NCBI RefSeq assembly: GCF_000737335.2 | Contig: NZ_JMCC02000074.1 | Span: forward strand, 1-64,000 | DNA from: Enhygromyxa salina | Lineage (GTDB): Bacteria; Myxococcota_A; Polyangia; Nannocystales; Nannocystaceae | Direction of reading: 5' to 3' | Length of the DNA stretch: 64,000 nt | In this document: positions 1 through 12,633 of the stretch, one piece after another | How the letters are laid out: each line of letters starts with the position of its first letter | Numbering within the stretch: the stretch's first letter is position 1 | Made by a program: the position numbers and the translations under genes | Notes under the pieces: model-generated | The model's input: only the letters and a program-made list of their open reading frames with translations | The model's database searches: none | What the model was told of the DNA's origin: nothing

Positions 1-801
1 TGATTGCGTGCTCGGGGCTCCGGCATCCCAAGCGGCCGGTGGCGCGGGCTCCGGGCGGCCGCGTGGTCGCACGGGGGGCACCGACCACGCCGGCATCTCG
101 GGCTCGGGCGCGCGAGCGGATTGCTGCGCACGCTGCTGCGGGGTCAGCCACTCGGGCGCGCGCCAGACCGAGTCGCTGGTGGTCGCTTGCGGCTCGGGGT
201 TGGATTGGATGTCGGCGCTGAGCGGGGGACGCCACGCGGGACCCGGGGCCGCCGACTTGGGGCCGCTCTCTTCACGAATGCTGCCGGGCGTCCAGCGCGG
301 GGACGAGCGCGGCGCCGGCTGACCGAGCACCCGCCCTGACATTGGACCCGAGGCGGGTGCGGGCGCGTCGGGTTGTGCGGCCCACTCTTGCTCGCCAGCC
401 AGACCCGGGTTGGCTGGATCGAGGCCGGGATACGGCCCCGGGGACTCGTAGGCGGGAGCGTAGCGCGGCTCGGGATGCGGGCGCCCGTCAAACTCGACGC
501 TTCCTGCCGCGCGGCCCGTGCCGTCGGGTGCAACCACCGTTGGTTGTTGCGGTTCGCTTGGAATGTCGCGCGTGGACGCTCGCCGTCGCGGTGGGCGAGC
601 AGGCGGCGACGCGGGTCGTGCGTCGCGGTCGAGTTGGCGCGTGACCTCGCGGGTGATCTGCTCGGTCAACGCGGCGAGCTCACCCGAACCGCCCAGACCT
701 GACCACGCAGGACGCTGGGAGGGATCGAGCCACTCGCTGCAGAACCGGCACTTCACGGCCGCTGCCTGAATCTTTTCACCGCAGAAGGGACAAGGCTTCA
801 C
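1..801 (-). CDS. Zinc-ribbon protein with long Pro-rich region (partial, C-terminus beyond window)
   Basis: The minus frame with codons starting at positions divisible by three is open from 801 to the window edge, about 267 codons. The only usable start after the in-frame stop at 817-819 is GTG at 801. The protein opens with a short treble-clef/zinc-ribbon pattern, CPFCG followed by CRFC about 14 residues later, the form seen in proteins that begin with a zinc-binding knuckle. The rest is low-complexity, rich in Pro, Ala, Arg, Ser and Glu, with no membrane segment in the visible part. Function is unknown. No RBS is obvious. It is divergent from the sulfur-transport pair to its right. The reading frame is well supported by its length and codon bias; the role is not. 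Confidence 0.72.
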   Translation of the reverse strand, partial: MKPCPFCGEKIQAAAVKCRFCSEWLDPSQRPAWSGLGGSGELAALTEQITREVTRQLDRDARPASPPARPPRRRASTRDIPSEPQQPTVVAPDGTGRAAGSVEFDGRPHPEPRYAPAYESPGPYPGLDPANPGLAGEQEWAAQPDAPAPASGPMSGRVLGQPAPRSSPRWTPGSIREESGPKSAAPGPAWRPPLSADIQSNPEPQATTSDSVWRAPEWLTPQQRAQQSARAPEPEMPAWSVPPVRPRGRPEPAPPAAWDAGAPSTQS

Positions 802-1117
802 TTCCCGCGGAACGTATCACACCGACCGGCTTGCACGCACGGACAGGCGCGCATGGTCGCGCCCGAGGTTTGGGGTCCAGTCGGGCCGTGGGCACCGGCG
901 CGCAACGCCGCGCTTGCGCAGGTGCGCAGGCGAACAGGTTGCTCCCCCCGCGCCACCTTGCGCCACCTTGCGCCAATCCCGGCGGCTCCGCCTGTTGCGC
1001 TGGCGTTGCGGGCGTTCCTGCAGGTGGGACGCGATTCCGCCCCAGTCGCGTGTGCACAGCTTCAGCCCCAGCTACGCGGTGGCATGGGGATTGAAATCGC
1101 GTATCCGTGGAGGACCC
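802..1117. other. Intergenic region between divergent genes
   Basis: About 316 bp between the zinc-ribbon gene and the YeeE pair. It contains a short direct duplication of a 10-bp unit (cgccaccttg, about 951-975). A GGAGG ribosome-binding site at 1109-1113 sits just before the ATG at 1118. No other gene or recognisable promoter was seen. Confidence 0.5.
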
Positions 1118-1549
1118 ATGGTTACAGAATTTACACCGCTCGCCGCGCTGATCGGCGGGGCGCTAATCGGGCTGGCATCGGCCCTGATGCTCGCTTTCAA
1201 CGGCCGGATCGCGGGGATCAGCGGGATCGTCGGCGGGCTGCTGCAGCGCAGTGACGATCGAACGTGGCGCGGCATGTTCCTGATCGGGATGTTGCTTGGC
1301 GGGGTCGTCCTGCAGGCGTTGGTCCCTGGCATGATGCTCGGCGCCGCGACCAGCTCGCTGCCGCTCCTGGCCGTCGCCGGTCTGCTCGTCGGGTTTGGCA
1401 CGCGGATGGGGGGCGGGTGTACCAGCGGGCACGGGGTCTGTGGGATCTCGCGGCTGTCCACCCGCTCGCTGATCGCAACCGCGACGTTCATGGTCAGCGC
1501 AGGGCTGACGGTCTGGATCCTTCGCCACGTGGTTGGAGGCCTGTCATGA
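1118..1549 (+). CDS. YeeE/YedE-family sulfur-transport protein, N-terminal half
   Basis: A 143-aa membrane protein with about four hydrophobic segments. The conserved Gly/Cys segment GGGCTSGHGVCG lies near residue 92; this is the first of the two signature cysteine motifs of the YeeE/YedE family, which moves thiosulfate or related sulfur compounds across the inner membrane. The ATG at 1118 is preceded by GGAGG at a good distance, so it is preferred over upstream in-frame codons. The stop overlaps the start of the next gene by four bases (ATGA), so the two halves are probably translationally coupled and work as one transporter. The classical E. coli protein is a single chain; two-gene versions are common in other bacteria. 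No sulfurtransferase or TusA-like gene lies beside it here. Confidence 0.88.
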   Translation: MVTEFTPLAALIGGALIGLASALMLAFNGRIAGISGIVGGLLQRSDDRTWRGMFLIGMLLGGVVLQALVPGMMLGAATSSLPLLAVAGLLVGFGTRMGGGCTSGHGVCGISRLSTRSLIATATFMVSAGLTVWILRHVVGGLS

Positions 1550-2013
1550 CCGCGGCGGTGCGGCAGCAGTTGGTGGCGCTCGGCTCTGGCCTGCTGTTCG
1601 CGGTGGGGCTGGGGATCGCCGGCATGACCAATCCCCACAAGGTCCTGAATTTTCTGGACGTGTTCGGCGACTGGGACCCAAGCCTCGCGCTGGTGATGCT
1701 CGCCGCGATCCTGGTCTACGCGCCGGTCTACCAGTCGCAGAAGCGCCAGGGCGCGCCCAAGCTCGCCGACCGCTTTCACTGGCCAACGAGCCGCGACGTC
1801 GACGTGAAGCTGGTCGCGGGCGCGGTGTTGTTTGGGGTGGGGTGGGGGCTGTCGGGCTTTTGTCCGGGCCCTGGGATCGTCGCGGCGACGTTGGGGACTG
1901 CGCCCGTGTTGGTGTTCGTTGGGGCGATGATCTTGGGGATGCTGCTCTACCAAAAGGTGACGCGCGCTCGCGGTGGCCCCAGCTCGAACCAGAGCGCTGC
2001 CCGCGATGGGTGA
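1546..2013 (+). CDS. YeeE/YedE-family sulfur-transport protein, C-terminal half (DUF6691-type)
   Basis: A 155-aa membrane protein carrying the second signature motif, SGFCPGPG, near residue 103, and an NPHKVLNFLDVFGDWDPSLA segment typical of this half. Four hydrophobic segments are visible. The start ATG overlaps the stop of the upstream half, and a GGAGG at 1533-1537 gives it its own ribosome-binding site. It is expected to pair with the upstream product to form the inner-membrane sulfur channel. Nothing in the sequence shows how it is regulated. The 167 bp after its stop hold no recognised gene. Confidence 0.88.
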   Translation: MTAAVRQQLVALGSGLLFAVGLGIAGMTNPHKVLNFLDVFGDWDPSLALVMLAAILVYAPVYQSQKRQGAPKLADRFHWPTSRDVDVKLVAGAVLFGVGWGLSGFCPGPGIVAATLGTAPVLVFVGAMILGMLLYQKVTRARGGPSSNQSAARDG

Positions 2014-2180
2014 GGCTCGCTCGTAACGGCCGCCCACGACATCGCTCGGCCTGAGCGCGGCGGGCTGCCGGGTCGCGCGTCCGCGGATCTTGGTGACGGC
2101 CTGCACCTCGTCGGCGACTGGGTTGGCGATCGCCGGGCCTTGCTCGACGCGAGCCCGCGCCGGTCCGCGCCAGCGCCTGA

Positions 2181-2660
2181 TTAGGCATACCGCAGCGGGT
2201 TGTAGCAGACCGACACGTAGGGATCGTAGTAGGTCACAAAGCGCAGCGGCTTGGACTCGTCGGCGGCCGGGAAGAAGTCCGTGGACAGCAAGAAGTTCTG
2301 CAGATCCTTGCGCGAGACCTTCTTGCCCTTCCACGGCTTGCGGTGCTTCTCGTACAGGTTGACCCACTTGGCGATCGTGGTCTCTGGCAGCTCGAGCATG
2401 TCGAGCCGCTCGCGGACCAACCCCGCGAGGACCTCGCCGGTCTCGCTCAGCGGCTCGGGCGGATCGAGCTCGTCGATCTCACCCGCCGTCGTTGCGCCCA
2501 GATCATGGGTGACCCACCAGGTCAGGCCGGCGGCACCGCTCACGACCACCGCGCCGCCGATCGTCATGGCCAAGAAGCTCCGCCGCGTCGGCTTGGGGGC
2601 GGCCTCCGGGACCGGAATGCCCCCCGAAGGTGGCTGCTGGTTGGTGTCGTCGCTTGCCAT
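2181..2660 (-). CDS. Twin-arginine small protein, likely partner of the GMC oxidoreductase
   Basis: A 159-aa protein with a TRRSFLAM twin-arginine motif around residues 25-32, followed by a hydrophobic stretch, which predicts Tat export or membrane anchoring. The mature part is small, charged and ends in an aromatic-rich segment. It starts directly after the stop codon of the GMC oxidoreductase with no gap, so the two form one operon. By analogy with gluconate 2-dehydrogenase, where a small Tat-targeted subunit 3 escorts the FAD subunit through the Tat pathway, this could carry the oxidoreductase across the membrane. The GMC protein shows no signal of its own, which fits this idea, but the family assignment is inference. 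Confidence 0.75.
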   Translation of the reverse strand: MASDDTNQQPPSGGIPVPEAAPKPTRRSFLAMTIGGAVVVSGAAGLTWWVTHDLGATTAGEIDELDPPEPLSETGEVLAGLVRERLDMLELPETTIAKWVNLYEKHRKPWKGKKVSRKDLQNFLLSTDFFPAADESKPLRFVTYYDPYVSVCYNPLRYA

Positions 2661-4139
2661 CTAGTTTGCCCCCGCAAACATCCGCCGCGCCGATCGCAGC
2701 GACAAAGCGGCGATCGTGAGTGACGGGTTGGCGACAGATCCGGTCGTGAAGCTGCTGCCGCCAAGCACGTACAAGTTGCGCAGCTTGTGATGCAGCTGAT
2801 CGCCGTCGACGACGCTGGTCGCGGGATCGCTGCCCATCCGCGCGGTGCCCAAGATGTGTCCTTCGCTGTCGCGCGGCGTGCCCACGCTGATCTTCTCGAC
2901 CGGGAGGCCCTCGAACATCTGCTCGAGATCCTGCGCGAAGCGATCGACGGCCCGCTGGGCGTAGTCCGAGTGCTTGGCGTAGGTCGTGACCGGCTTGCTT
3001 GGATCCGCGCGGTCGACCTGGACGCGGTTTTGGGCCTGCGGCAGATCTTCGAACACGCCCGTCACGCGCATGTTCTGACGCCACTTGCCCTTGGCGATGC
3101 GCAGCCACGTGCGGGTGAAGGTCTCGAGCAGCAGCGCCGCGCGCTCGCGTCGGTGCTCGCCGCGGGCGAAGCGATAGTGGTGGCCGGTGCAGCTGGTGCT
3201 GCCGTTGAAGCCATCGACCCCGTCGAAGTTGATGAACCCGGCGACGCCGACCTGCTCGTGCAGGTAGCGGCCAACCACGCCGTCGTCGAGATCCGAGCGC
3301 AGCAGGATGTGGGGGTTGAAGATCGCGTTGGCGCCCAGCGCGATGAGCTCGCCGGTGGCCGACGCGTCCTTGCGCGATTGGGTGGCCTCGCGGGTGCCGT
3401 GCAGCTCGGGGTCTTCCTGCAGCCACTCCACGCCGGTGGCCACGCCGTCCGCCGAGGTCACCGACTGGACGACCGCCCCAAGCTTCAGCTCGACCCGCGG
3501 ATCCGCGTAGATGTGCGCGAGCCCGTTTTGGACGGTGAACTTGGCGTCGACCGGGCAAAAATTACAAACGAAGTTGGCGCAGCAGCTGGCCCGATCCGTG
3601 CTGACCTCTGGGCGCGGCGGCGTGTGAGCGCGGGCGGTTGGGCACACGTAAAAGTCGTCGCCGTGGCGGGCGAGCAGCAGCTTCTCCGGGTTGGAGAGCT
3701 CGTGGGGCGCCTGTGGATAGGGGCGGCTGCGGGCGAAGGGCGTGTGATCGCTGGGACCCGAGATCGTCATGAGATCCTCGGCGTCGCAGTAGAAGGGCTC
3801 GAGATCGGCGTAGCTGATCGGCCAGTCCATGCCCTGGCCGTAGCGCGACTGCAGCTCGAAGTCCTCGGCCAGCATCCGCGGCGTGTTGCCGTACCACATG
3901 TTCGAGGTGCCCCCGAAGGTCGGGGCATACCACCAGGGCTTCTTGTCTTTGCGCTTGAAGCTGTTGTTGCCGATCTTCTGCAAGCCAAACCGAAGCGAGA
4001 CCAGCTCCGCGTGGGGCCGCTTGCGACCCCGCTCGAGCACGAGGATCTTGGCCTCGGGCTTGGCGTGGCGCAGGTACTCGTGCAGGAAGAACGACGACGC
4101 GAAGCTCGTGCCAACGAGGATGAGGTCGTAGGACGCCAC
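2661..4139 (-). CDS. GMC-family FAD-dependent oxidoreductase
   Basis: A 492-aa flavoprotein of the glucose-methanol-choline family. It begins with a degenerate dinucleotide-binding turn (ILVGTSFASSF) and an acidic strand end (VLERG), has GGTSNMWYGN near residue 75 as the flavin-binding segment, and ends with the family's C-terminal signature region (HILGTARMG, then GGSSFTTGSVANPSLTIAALSLR). It probably oxidises an alcohol, sugar or sterol; the substrate cannot be read from sequence. A Cys-rich CCANFVCNFC patch near residue 188 is unusual and could bind a metal or cluster, as in some membrane-bound GMC dehydrogenases. It is co-transcribed with the Tat small protein that follows. Confidence 0.9.
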   Translation of the reverse strand: MASYDLILVGTSFASSFFLHEYLRHAKPEAKILVLERGRKRPHAELVSLRFGLQKIGNNSFKRKDKKPWWYAPTFGGTSNMWYGNTPRMLAEDFELQSRYGQGMDWPISYADLEPFYCDAEDLMTISGPSDHTPFARSRPYPQAPHELSNPEKLLLARHGDDFYVCPTARAHTPPRPEVSTDRASCCANFVCNFCPVDAKFTVQNGLAHIYADPRVELKLGAVVQSVTSADGVATGVEWLQEDPELHGTREATQSRKDASATGELIALGANAIFNPHILLRSDLDDGVVGRYLHEQVGVAGFINFDGVDGFNGSTSCTGHHYRFARGEHRRERAALLLETFTRTWLRIAKGKWRQNMRVTGVFEDLPQAQNRVQVDRADPSKPVTTYAKHSDYAQRAVDRFAQDLEQMFEGLPVEKISVGTPRDSEGHILGTARMGSDPATSVVDGDQLHHKLRNLYVLGGSSFTTGSVANPSLTIAALSLRSARRMFAGAN

Positions 4140-4212
4140 GTGGCGGGAGTATAGGGTAGTTTGAAGACGTCGTCGTGGCGTTGAGCGAGCTCATTGTCAG
4201 GCGGCACAGGCC

Positions 4213-6639
<2,427 letters not shown>

Positions 6640-6845
6640 GGTGTGCGTGGGTCAGCGCGCGGCCGCGCGGCGGCTCGTGGCATGGGCGCGGACATTAACA
6701 AAAGTTTGGCGACACGGGCCAGGGTTTCTGGGCCGATCCCAGGCCACGACGCCAGCGCCAGCCCGCGACCAACGTGAGCAAAGCGCGGGTGGCTCGTCAT
6801 GTCCGGGGACCGCGAGATCGGCCCGCCCGATCGCACAGGGCGCGC

Positions 6846-7310
6846 TCAGGCGAGCACGCGCTCGGCGGCCTGGCGCGCGAGATCGCCGTCAACCTCGTCG
6901 CGGTGGTTCTTCATGATCAGCCCCATCAGCCGACCGATCTGCTTCTTGTCGGTGATGCCGTTGTCTTGCGCCAGCTTCGCGACCAGCGCATCCGTGGCCG
7001 CGGCGTCGAGCTTGGTCGGGAGGAACTGCTCGCAAAAGCCCAGCTCGAAGCGCGCTTCTGCGAGCGCGTCCGCGGCCCGGTCCCCAAGCGGCTCGAGCTC
7101 GGCGATCGTCTTGCGCACCTGCTTGGCGTAGGCGGTGACGTTGTCGAACCACAGCGCGTCGGTCTCTTCCACGCCCGAGCCCGACTTGAGCTCCGTCAGG
7201 ACCTTGTTCTTGATCATGCCGATCACGAGCTTGGTCGGCTCGTCACGCTCGAGCCGCGCCTTGCGGAAGGCCTTGTCGATCTGCGCCTTGATCCCCTCGG
7301 AGTCGCTCAT
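6846..7310 (-). CDS. yqeY: GatB/YqeY-domain protein
   Basis: A 154-aa protein of the YqeY family, which shares its fold with the tail domain of the GatB amidotransferase subunit and is thought to act on tRNA-linked processes. The start MSDSEGIKAQIDKAFRKARLERDEPTKLVIGM is typical, as are the C-terminal lines CEQFLPTKLD and KKQIGRLMGLIMKNHRDEVDG. The reading frame extends upstream through a repeat region, but homology begins at the ATG at 7310, so that start was chosen. Length is normal. It stands alone; a 206-bp spacer with nothing recognisable separates it from the glycosyltransferase start at 6639. Its upstream region holds the phased 11-bp repeat. Confidence 0.9.
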   Translation of the reverse strand: MSDSEGIKAQIDKAFRKARLERDEPTKLVIGMIKNKVLTELKSGSGVEETDALWFDNVTAYAKQVRKTIAELEPLGDRAADALAEARFELGFCEQFLPTKLDAAATDALVAKLAQDNGITDKKQIGRLMGLIMKNHRDEVDGDLARQAAERVLA

Positions 7311-7405
7311 GGCGCGGAGGTTACTCCAGTGCTTCGGTGGCGCAAGCGACGCGTCGCGCGCAGAATTGCGAGTTCGTTTTGGTTGATCTCCGCAGCGTTG
7401 GCAGC

Positions 7406-7505
7406 GCATTGGCCGAGCATTGGGCGCGCATTGGCCGAGCACTGTGCGCGCATTGGCCGAGTATTGTGCGCGCATTGGCCGAGCATTGTGCGCGCATTGG
7501 TTGAA
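7406..7505. repeat. 22-bp tandem repeat made of two 11-bp half-units
   Basis: Four full copies and one partial copy of GCATTGGCCGAGCATTGTGC plus two bases, starting at 7406, 7428, 7450, 7472 and 7494. Inside each, the hexamer GCATTG (or a one-base variant) recurs every 11 bp, giving nine hexamers in a row. It lies in the roughly 380-bp divergent gap (7311-7692) between yqeY and a lipoprotein gene. The rest of that gap shows no gene. Confidence 0.95.
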
Positions 7506-7692
7506 TGGTCGCTGGACTCCTGTACGTAGTCAGGGCGTGGTGAGACGTGATCGGCGATGACCGCCATCCCGGCTTCGAATTCATCTCTGCGGCTTTAACG
7601 CGGGTGCGCTAAACACCCGCTACTGGTGTGAGTGGACACCTCGCGGTCAGCCCCCAATGTGTGTTTGAATGATGTCAGTCTTGGTACTCACG

Positions 7693-9075
7693 ATGCGCAT
7701 ACTTCCTGTTTCCGTTCTCCTCGCGTTCTCCGTTGCTGCTGTCGGGTGTGGTGGCGATGATCCTCGCAGCTCCGATGACGACGGCACGTCCGGGATCGGC
7801 ACGGCCACGAATGGATCGTCGGACTCCGCCAGCGAGAGCAACGGCGAGGGCAACAGCGAGAGCACGACGACGGGCCCCACGACCGACACCGGGCCCACCA
7901 CCACCGGCGACGGCGACGGTGATGGCGACGACGACGATGACAGCGGCGGCAGCGGGACCGTGTTCGATCTTGGCGGGCTGCCCGACGCGGGCATCAACTG
8001 TGGGGCTGGCGGGGGCAACGATCCTGAGTTCACGTTCTTGTGGGCCGCCAACAGCTCGCAGGGCACGATCTCCAAGATCGACACCAACACCGTCATGGAG
8101 GTTGGCCGCTATCAAGTTCGCCCCGACGGCCAGGGCAGCCCGTCGCGAACCTCGGTCAGCCTGACGGGCCACGTCGCGGTCGCCAGCCGCCAAGGCGGCG
8201 TCACCAAATTCTACGCAACGGAAGAATTCTGCGAGGAGTCCAACGGCATGCCCGGGATCCAGACCTCGCTCAACAACCAGGCGCTGCCGTGGGATCAAGA
8301 AGAGTGCCGGGCCTGGCACACGCCCTTCGACTACAACAGCCAGCGGCCGCTCGCGTGGGCGCCCGGGACCTGGAACGCCGGCACCTGCGAGTGGGACAAC
8401 GAGATGTTGTGGACGGCCGGGCGCTACGGCAGTAACCAAGACCAGGTGTTGCTGCTCGACGGCGACACTGGCGTGGTCGTCGAGACCGTCGACATCCCCG
8501 GGCTCAAGTCCGACTCGTTTGGGATCTACGGCGCCGCCGTCGACTCCGAGGGCAACTTTTGGGGCACGGGCTGGGCGACCGGCAACCACCTCGTTCGCGT
8601 CGATCGTCAGACCATGGAAGCCACGGTCTGGGACGGCCCATCCTCGACCGGGTTCACCTCGCACTGGTACGGCATGACCGTCGACGTCAACGGTTACGTG
8701 TGGAACTGCGCCAGCCGGGTCGCTCGCTTCGATCCCATGACGGAAGAGTGGGCCGTCAGCGACGAGCTCGGGGCGTGGTCGGCAGGCTGCATGGCGGACG
8801 CCGATCCTGATGGGCTGCTGTGGCTCGGGGGCACCGGCGTGCGCGGCCTCAACCGCGAGACCTTCGAGGTCGTCTACAACTGGCCAACACCGTCTTCGTA
8901 CGGCGTGAGCATCGACTTCAATGGCTACGTCTGGGCCGTCAATGGCAACGGTGCGCACCGGGTGGATCCCATGACGGGGCAGGTCACCTCGTACAACGGG
9001 CTGGTCGGGGCCTACACCTACTCGGACATGACCGGCGCGGCGCTCAGCGCCGTCGGCGGCAACCCGAACGGGTAG
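7693..9075 (+). CDS. Beta-propeller lipoprotein (Vgb/NHL-like)
   Basis: A predicted lipoprotein of about 460 aa. The signal MRILPVSVLLAFSVAAVGCG ends in a lipobox (AVGC). The next 75 residues are an Asp/Ser/Thr/Gly linker of the kind common in this genome. The rest has repeated strands with WAANS, GTISKIDT, VRVDRQT, GYVWNCASRVARFDP and GYVWAVNGNGAHRVDP, spaced like blades of a propeller and similar in style to virginiamycin B lyase-like proteins. Catalytic residues of that lyase are not confirmed, so an enzymatic role should not be assumed. ATG 7693 gives a normal signal peptide; an ATG eight codons earlier (7669) is possible. It probably sits on the outer membrane. Confidence 0.82.
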   Translation: MRILPVSVLLAFSVAAVGCGGDDPRSSDDDGTSGIGTATNGSSDSASESNGEGNSESTTTGPTTDTGPTTTGDGDGDGDDDDDSGGSGTVFDLGGLPDAGINCGAGGGNDPEFTFLWAANSSQGTISKIDTNTVMEVGRYQVRPDGQGSPSRTSVSLTGHVAVASRQGGVTKFYATEEFCEESNGMPGIQTSLNNQALPWDQEECRAWHTPFDYNSQRPLAWAPGTWNAGTCEWDNEMLWTAGRYGSNQDQVLLLDGDTGVVVETVDIPGLKSDSFGIYGAAVDSEGNFWGTGWATGNHLVRVDRQTMEATVWDGPSSTGFTSHWYGMTVDVNGYVWNCASRVARFDPMTEEWAVSDELGAWSAGCMADADPDGLLWLGGTGVRGLNRETFEVVYNWPTPSSYGVSIDFNGYVWAVNGNGAHRVDPMTGQVTSYNGLVGAYTYSDMTGAALSAVGGNPNG

Positions 9076-9171
9076 CCGCGAGCGAAGAGCGATCAAATTC
9101 GCGAGGCACCGCGGGCCACCGCGAAGCGGCTGCGCGTGTGCTTTGGATCGTCGGGACTAGACTCGAGCAGC

Positions 9172-9633
9172 ATGCTGTTGCTCGAGAAGCAAAGTACGTT
9201 GATCGTCGTCGCCGATCGTGAATCGGCGCGCTTTTATCGTCACGCCCACCCCGGTGCCGTCCTAGAGCCCGCTCGCAGGGCGATCGATCGGCCCAGCCAA
9301 GGCGATCGCAACGCTGATCGGCCGGGACGCAGCTTCGAGTCGGTTGGCCAGGTCCGCCACGCGATGGAGCCGCCGACCAGCTACCAGGCGCTCGAGCGTC
9401 AGGAGATGGCCGCACAGATCGCGCAGACGGTGGAGGCGGCGTTCGAGGGGGACGAAGCGCAGCGGCTGGTGCTGATCATCGAGCCGCAGCTGCTTGGCGA
9501 GGTCCGGCAGAAGCTCGACAAGTCGGCGCGCGACCGGGTGATCCTCGAGCTGCCGTTGCACCTGACCCAGGCCGACCCGCGCGAGCTGGCGCGGCGTCTG
9601 AACGACTCGGGCAAGCTCGGCCGCGTGCTCTGA
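9172..9633 (+). CDS. Host-attachment-family protein (Host_attach-like)
   Basis: A 153-aa soluble protein. The opening TLIVVADRESARFYRH and the closing block (LVLIIEPQLLGEVRQKLDK, VILELPLHLTQADPRELARRL) match the family first named as required for attachment to host cells (also called the BaeRF/archaeal-release-factor-like group). The family's true role is unclear; the fold resembles the tRNA-recognition part of release factors. The start ATG 9172 lies just before the conserved strand. It follows the propeller gene by 96 bp and may share its promoter. Confidence 0.82.
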   Translation: MLLLEKQSTLIVVADRESARFYRHAHPGAVLEPARRAIDRPSQGDRNADRPGRSFESVGQVRHAMEPPTSYQALERQEMAAQIAQTVEAAFEGDEAQRLVLIIEPQLLGEVRQKLDKSARDRVILELPLHLTQADPRELARRLNDSGKLGRVL

Positions 9634-9733
9634 TCTGCGATCCCGACAAGCACGGCACCGAGTGCTCGCCCACCGTGGCCGGCCGGCAGCACGCCTGTTG
9701 CGGTGCCCTGCGATCGAGCCAACGTCGCTCGAG

Positions 9734-10315
9734 CTAGTCGCCCGTGCGTTCGCGTCGATAGGTGCCGATCAGCTGGGCCTGCCCGAGGATGTGACCGCTC
9801 ATCGCCTGCTCGAGCTCGGCCTTGGTCGGCTGCGACAGGTCTCCAAGCGGCGCGTCGAGGGCGTAGAGCTTGTGCACATAGCGGTGCTCGCCGATCGGCG
9901 GACACGGGCCGCGGTAGCCCGTGCTGCCCCAGTCGTTGCGGCCCTCGTGGGTCCCGGTGGGGAGCTCGCGTGCGCCCCGGTCCAGACCGGTCGCGTTGGC
10001 CGGGATCTCATAGAGAACCCAGTGCACCCAGGTTCGTTTGGGTGCCTTGGGATCCGGGGCGTCGGGGTCGTCAACGATCAGCGCGAGGGTCTGGGTGCCG
10101 GCCGGGATGTGTGACCAGTCCAACGGGGGCGAGATGTCCTCGCCCTCGCAGGTGTACTGGCGGGGGATCGCCTCGCCGTCCTCGAACGCGGGGGACTCCA
10201 GTAGCATGTCGGGGATCCTGGGTTTGTGGTTGGGCCTGCTGTCGGCAGGGGCCGTCTGTACGCAGGCGCTCGTGAGCAGCAGGCCAAGCACGGTCTCCAC
10301 AGCAAGGTTCGCCAT
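9734..10315 (-). CDS. YbhB/YbcL-family (PEBP) lipoprotein
   Basis: A 193-aa phosphatidylethanolamine-binding-protein relative. Motifs visible are SPAFEDGEAIPRQYTCEGEDISPPLDW, the ligand-site line LALIVDDPDAPDP followed by WVHWVLYEIP, GSTGYRGPCPP, and HRYVHKLYALD. These are the family hallmarks. Unlike the cytoplasmic E. coli proteins it has a short N-terminal signal ending LLTSAC, so it is predicted to be a lipoprotein. Ligand and role are unknown. It is convergent with the host-attachment gene and precedes the copper ATPase gene's end by 25 bp on the same strand. Confidence 0.88.
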   Translation of the reverse strand: MANLAVETVLGLLLTSACVQTAPADSRPNHKPRIPDMLLESPAFEDGEAIPRQYTCEGEDISPPLDWSHIPAGTQTLALIVDDPDAPDPKAPKRTWVHWVLYEIPANATGLDRGARELPTGTHEGRNDWGSTGYRGPCPPIGEHRYVHKLYALDAPLGDLSQPTKAELEQAMSGHILGQAQLIGTYRRERTGD

Positions 10316-10340
10316 GAAGACAGTCTAGCGGTGTCTCCGG

Positions 10341-12509
<2,169 letters not shown>

Positions 12510-12633
12510 CCGCGCCGGGACTGTGACGCCAAGACCCCGGCGCCGCATCGGGAGCGTTCATGCAGAGCTTGCGCATGGCCAACTCGGCCCAGACTTGGAA
12601 CGCCGGACCGCGGCTCGGTCCAAGCCTACGACC

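Noticed and set aside
7406..7505. CRISPR array
   Set aside because: Units are directly abutting 22-mers with no unique spacers and no cas genes.
7693..9075. Virginiamycin B lyase enzyme
   Set aside because: Only the propeller pattern is seen; the lyase active-site residues could not be confirmed.
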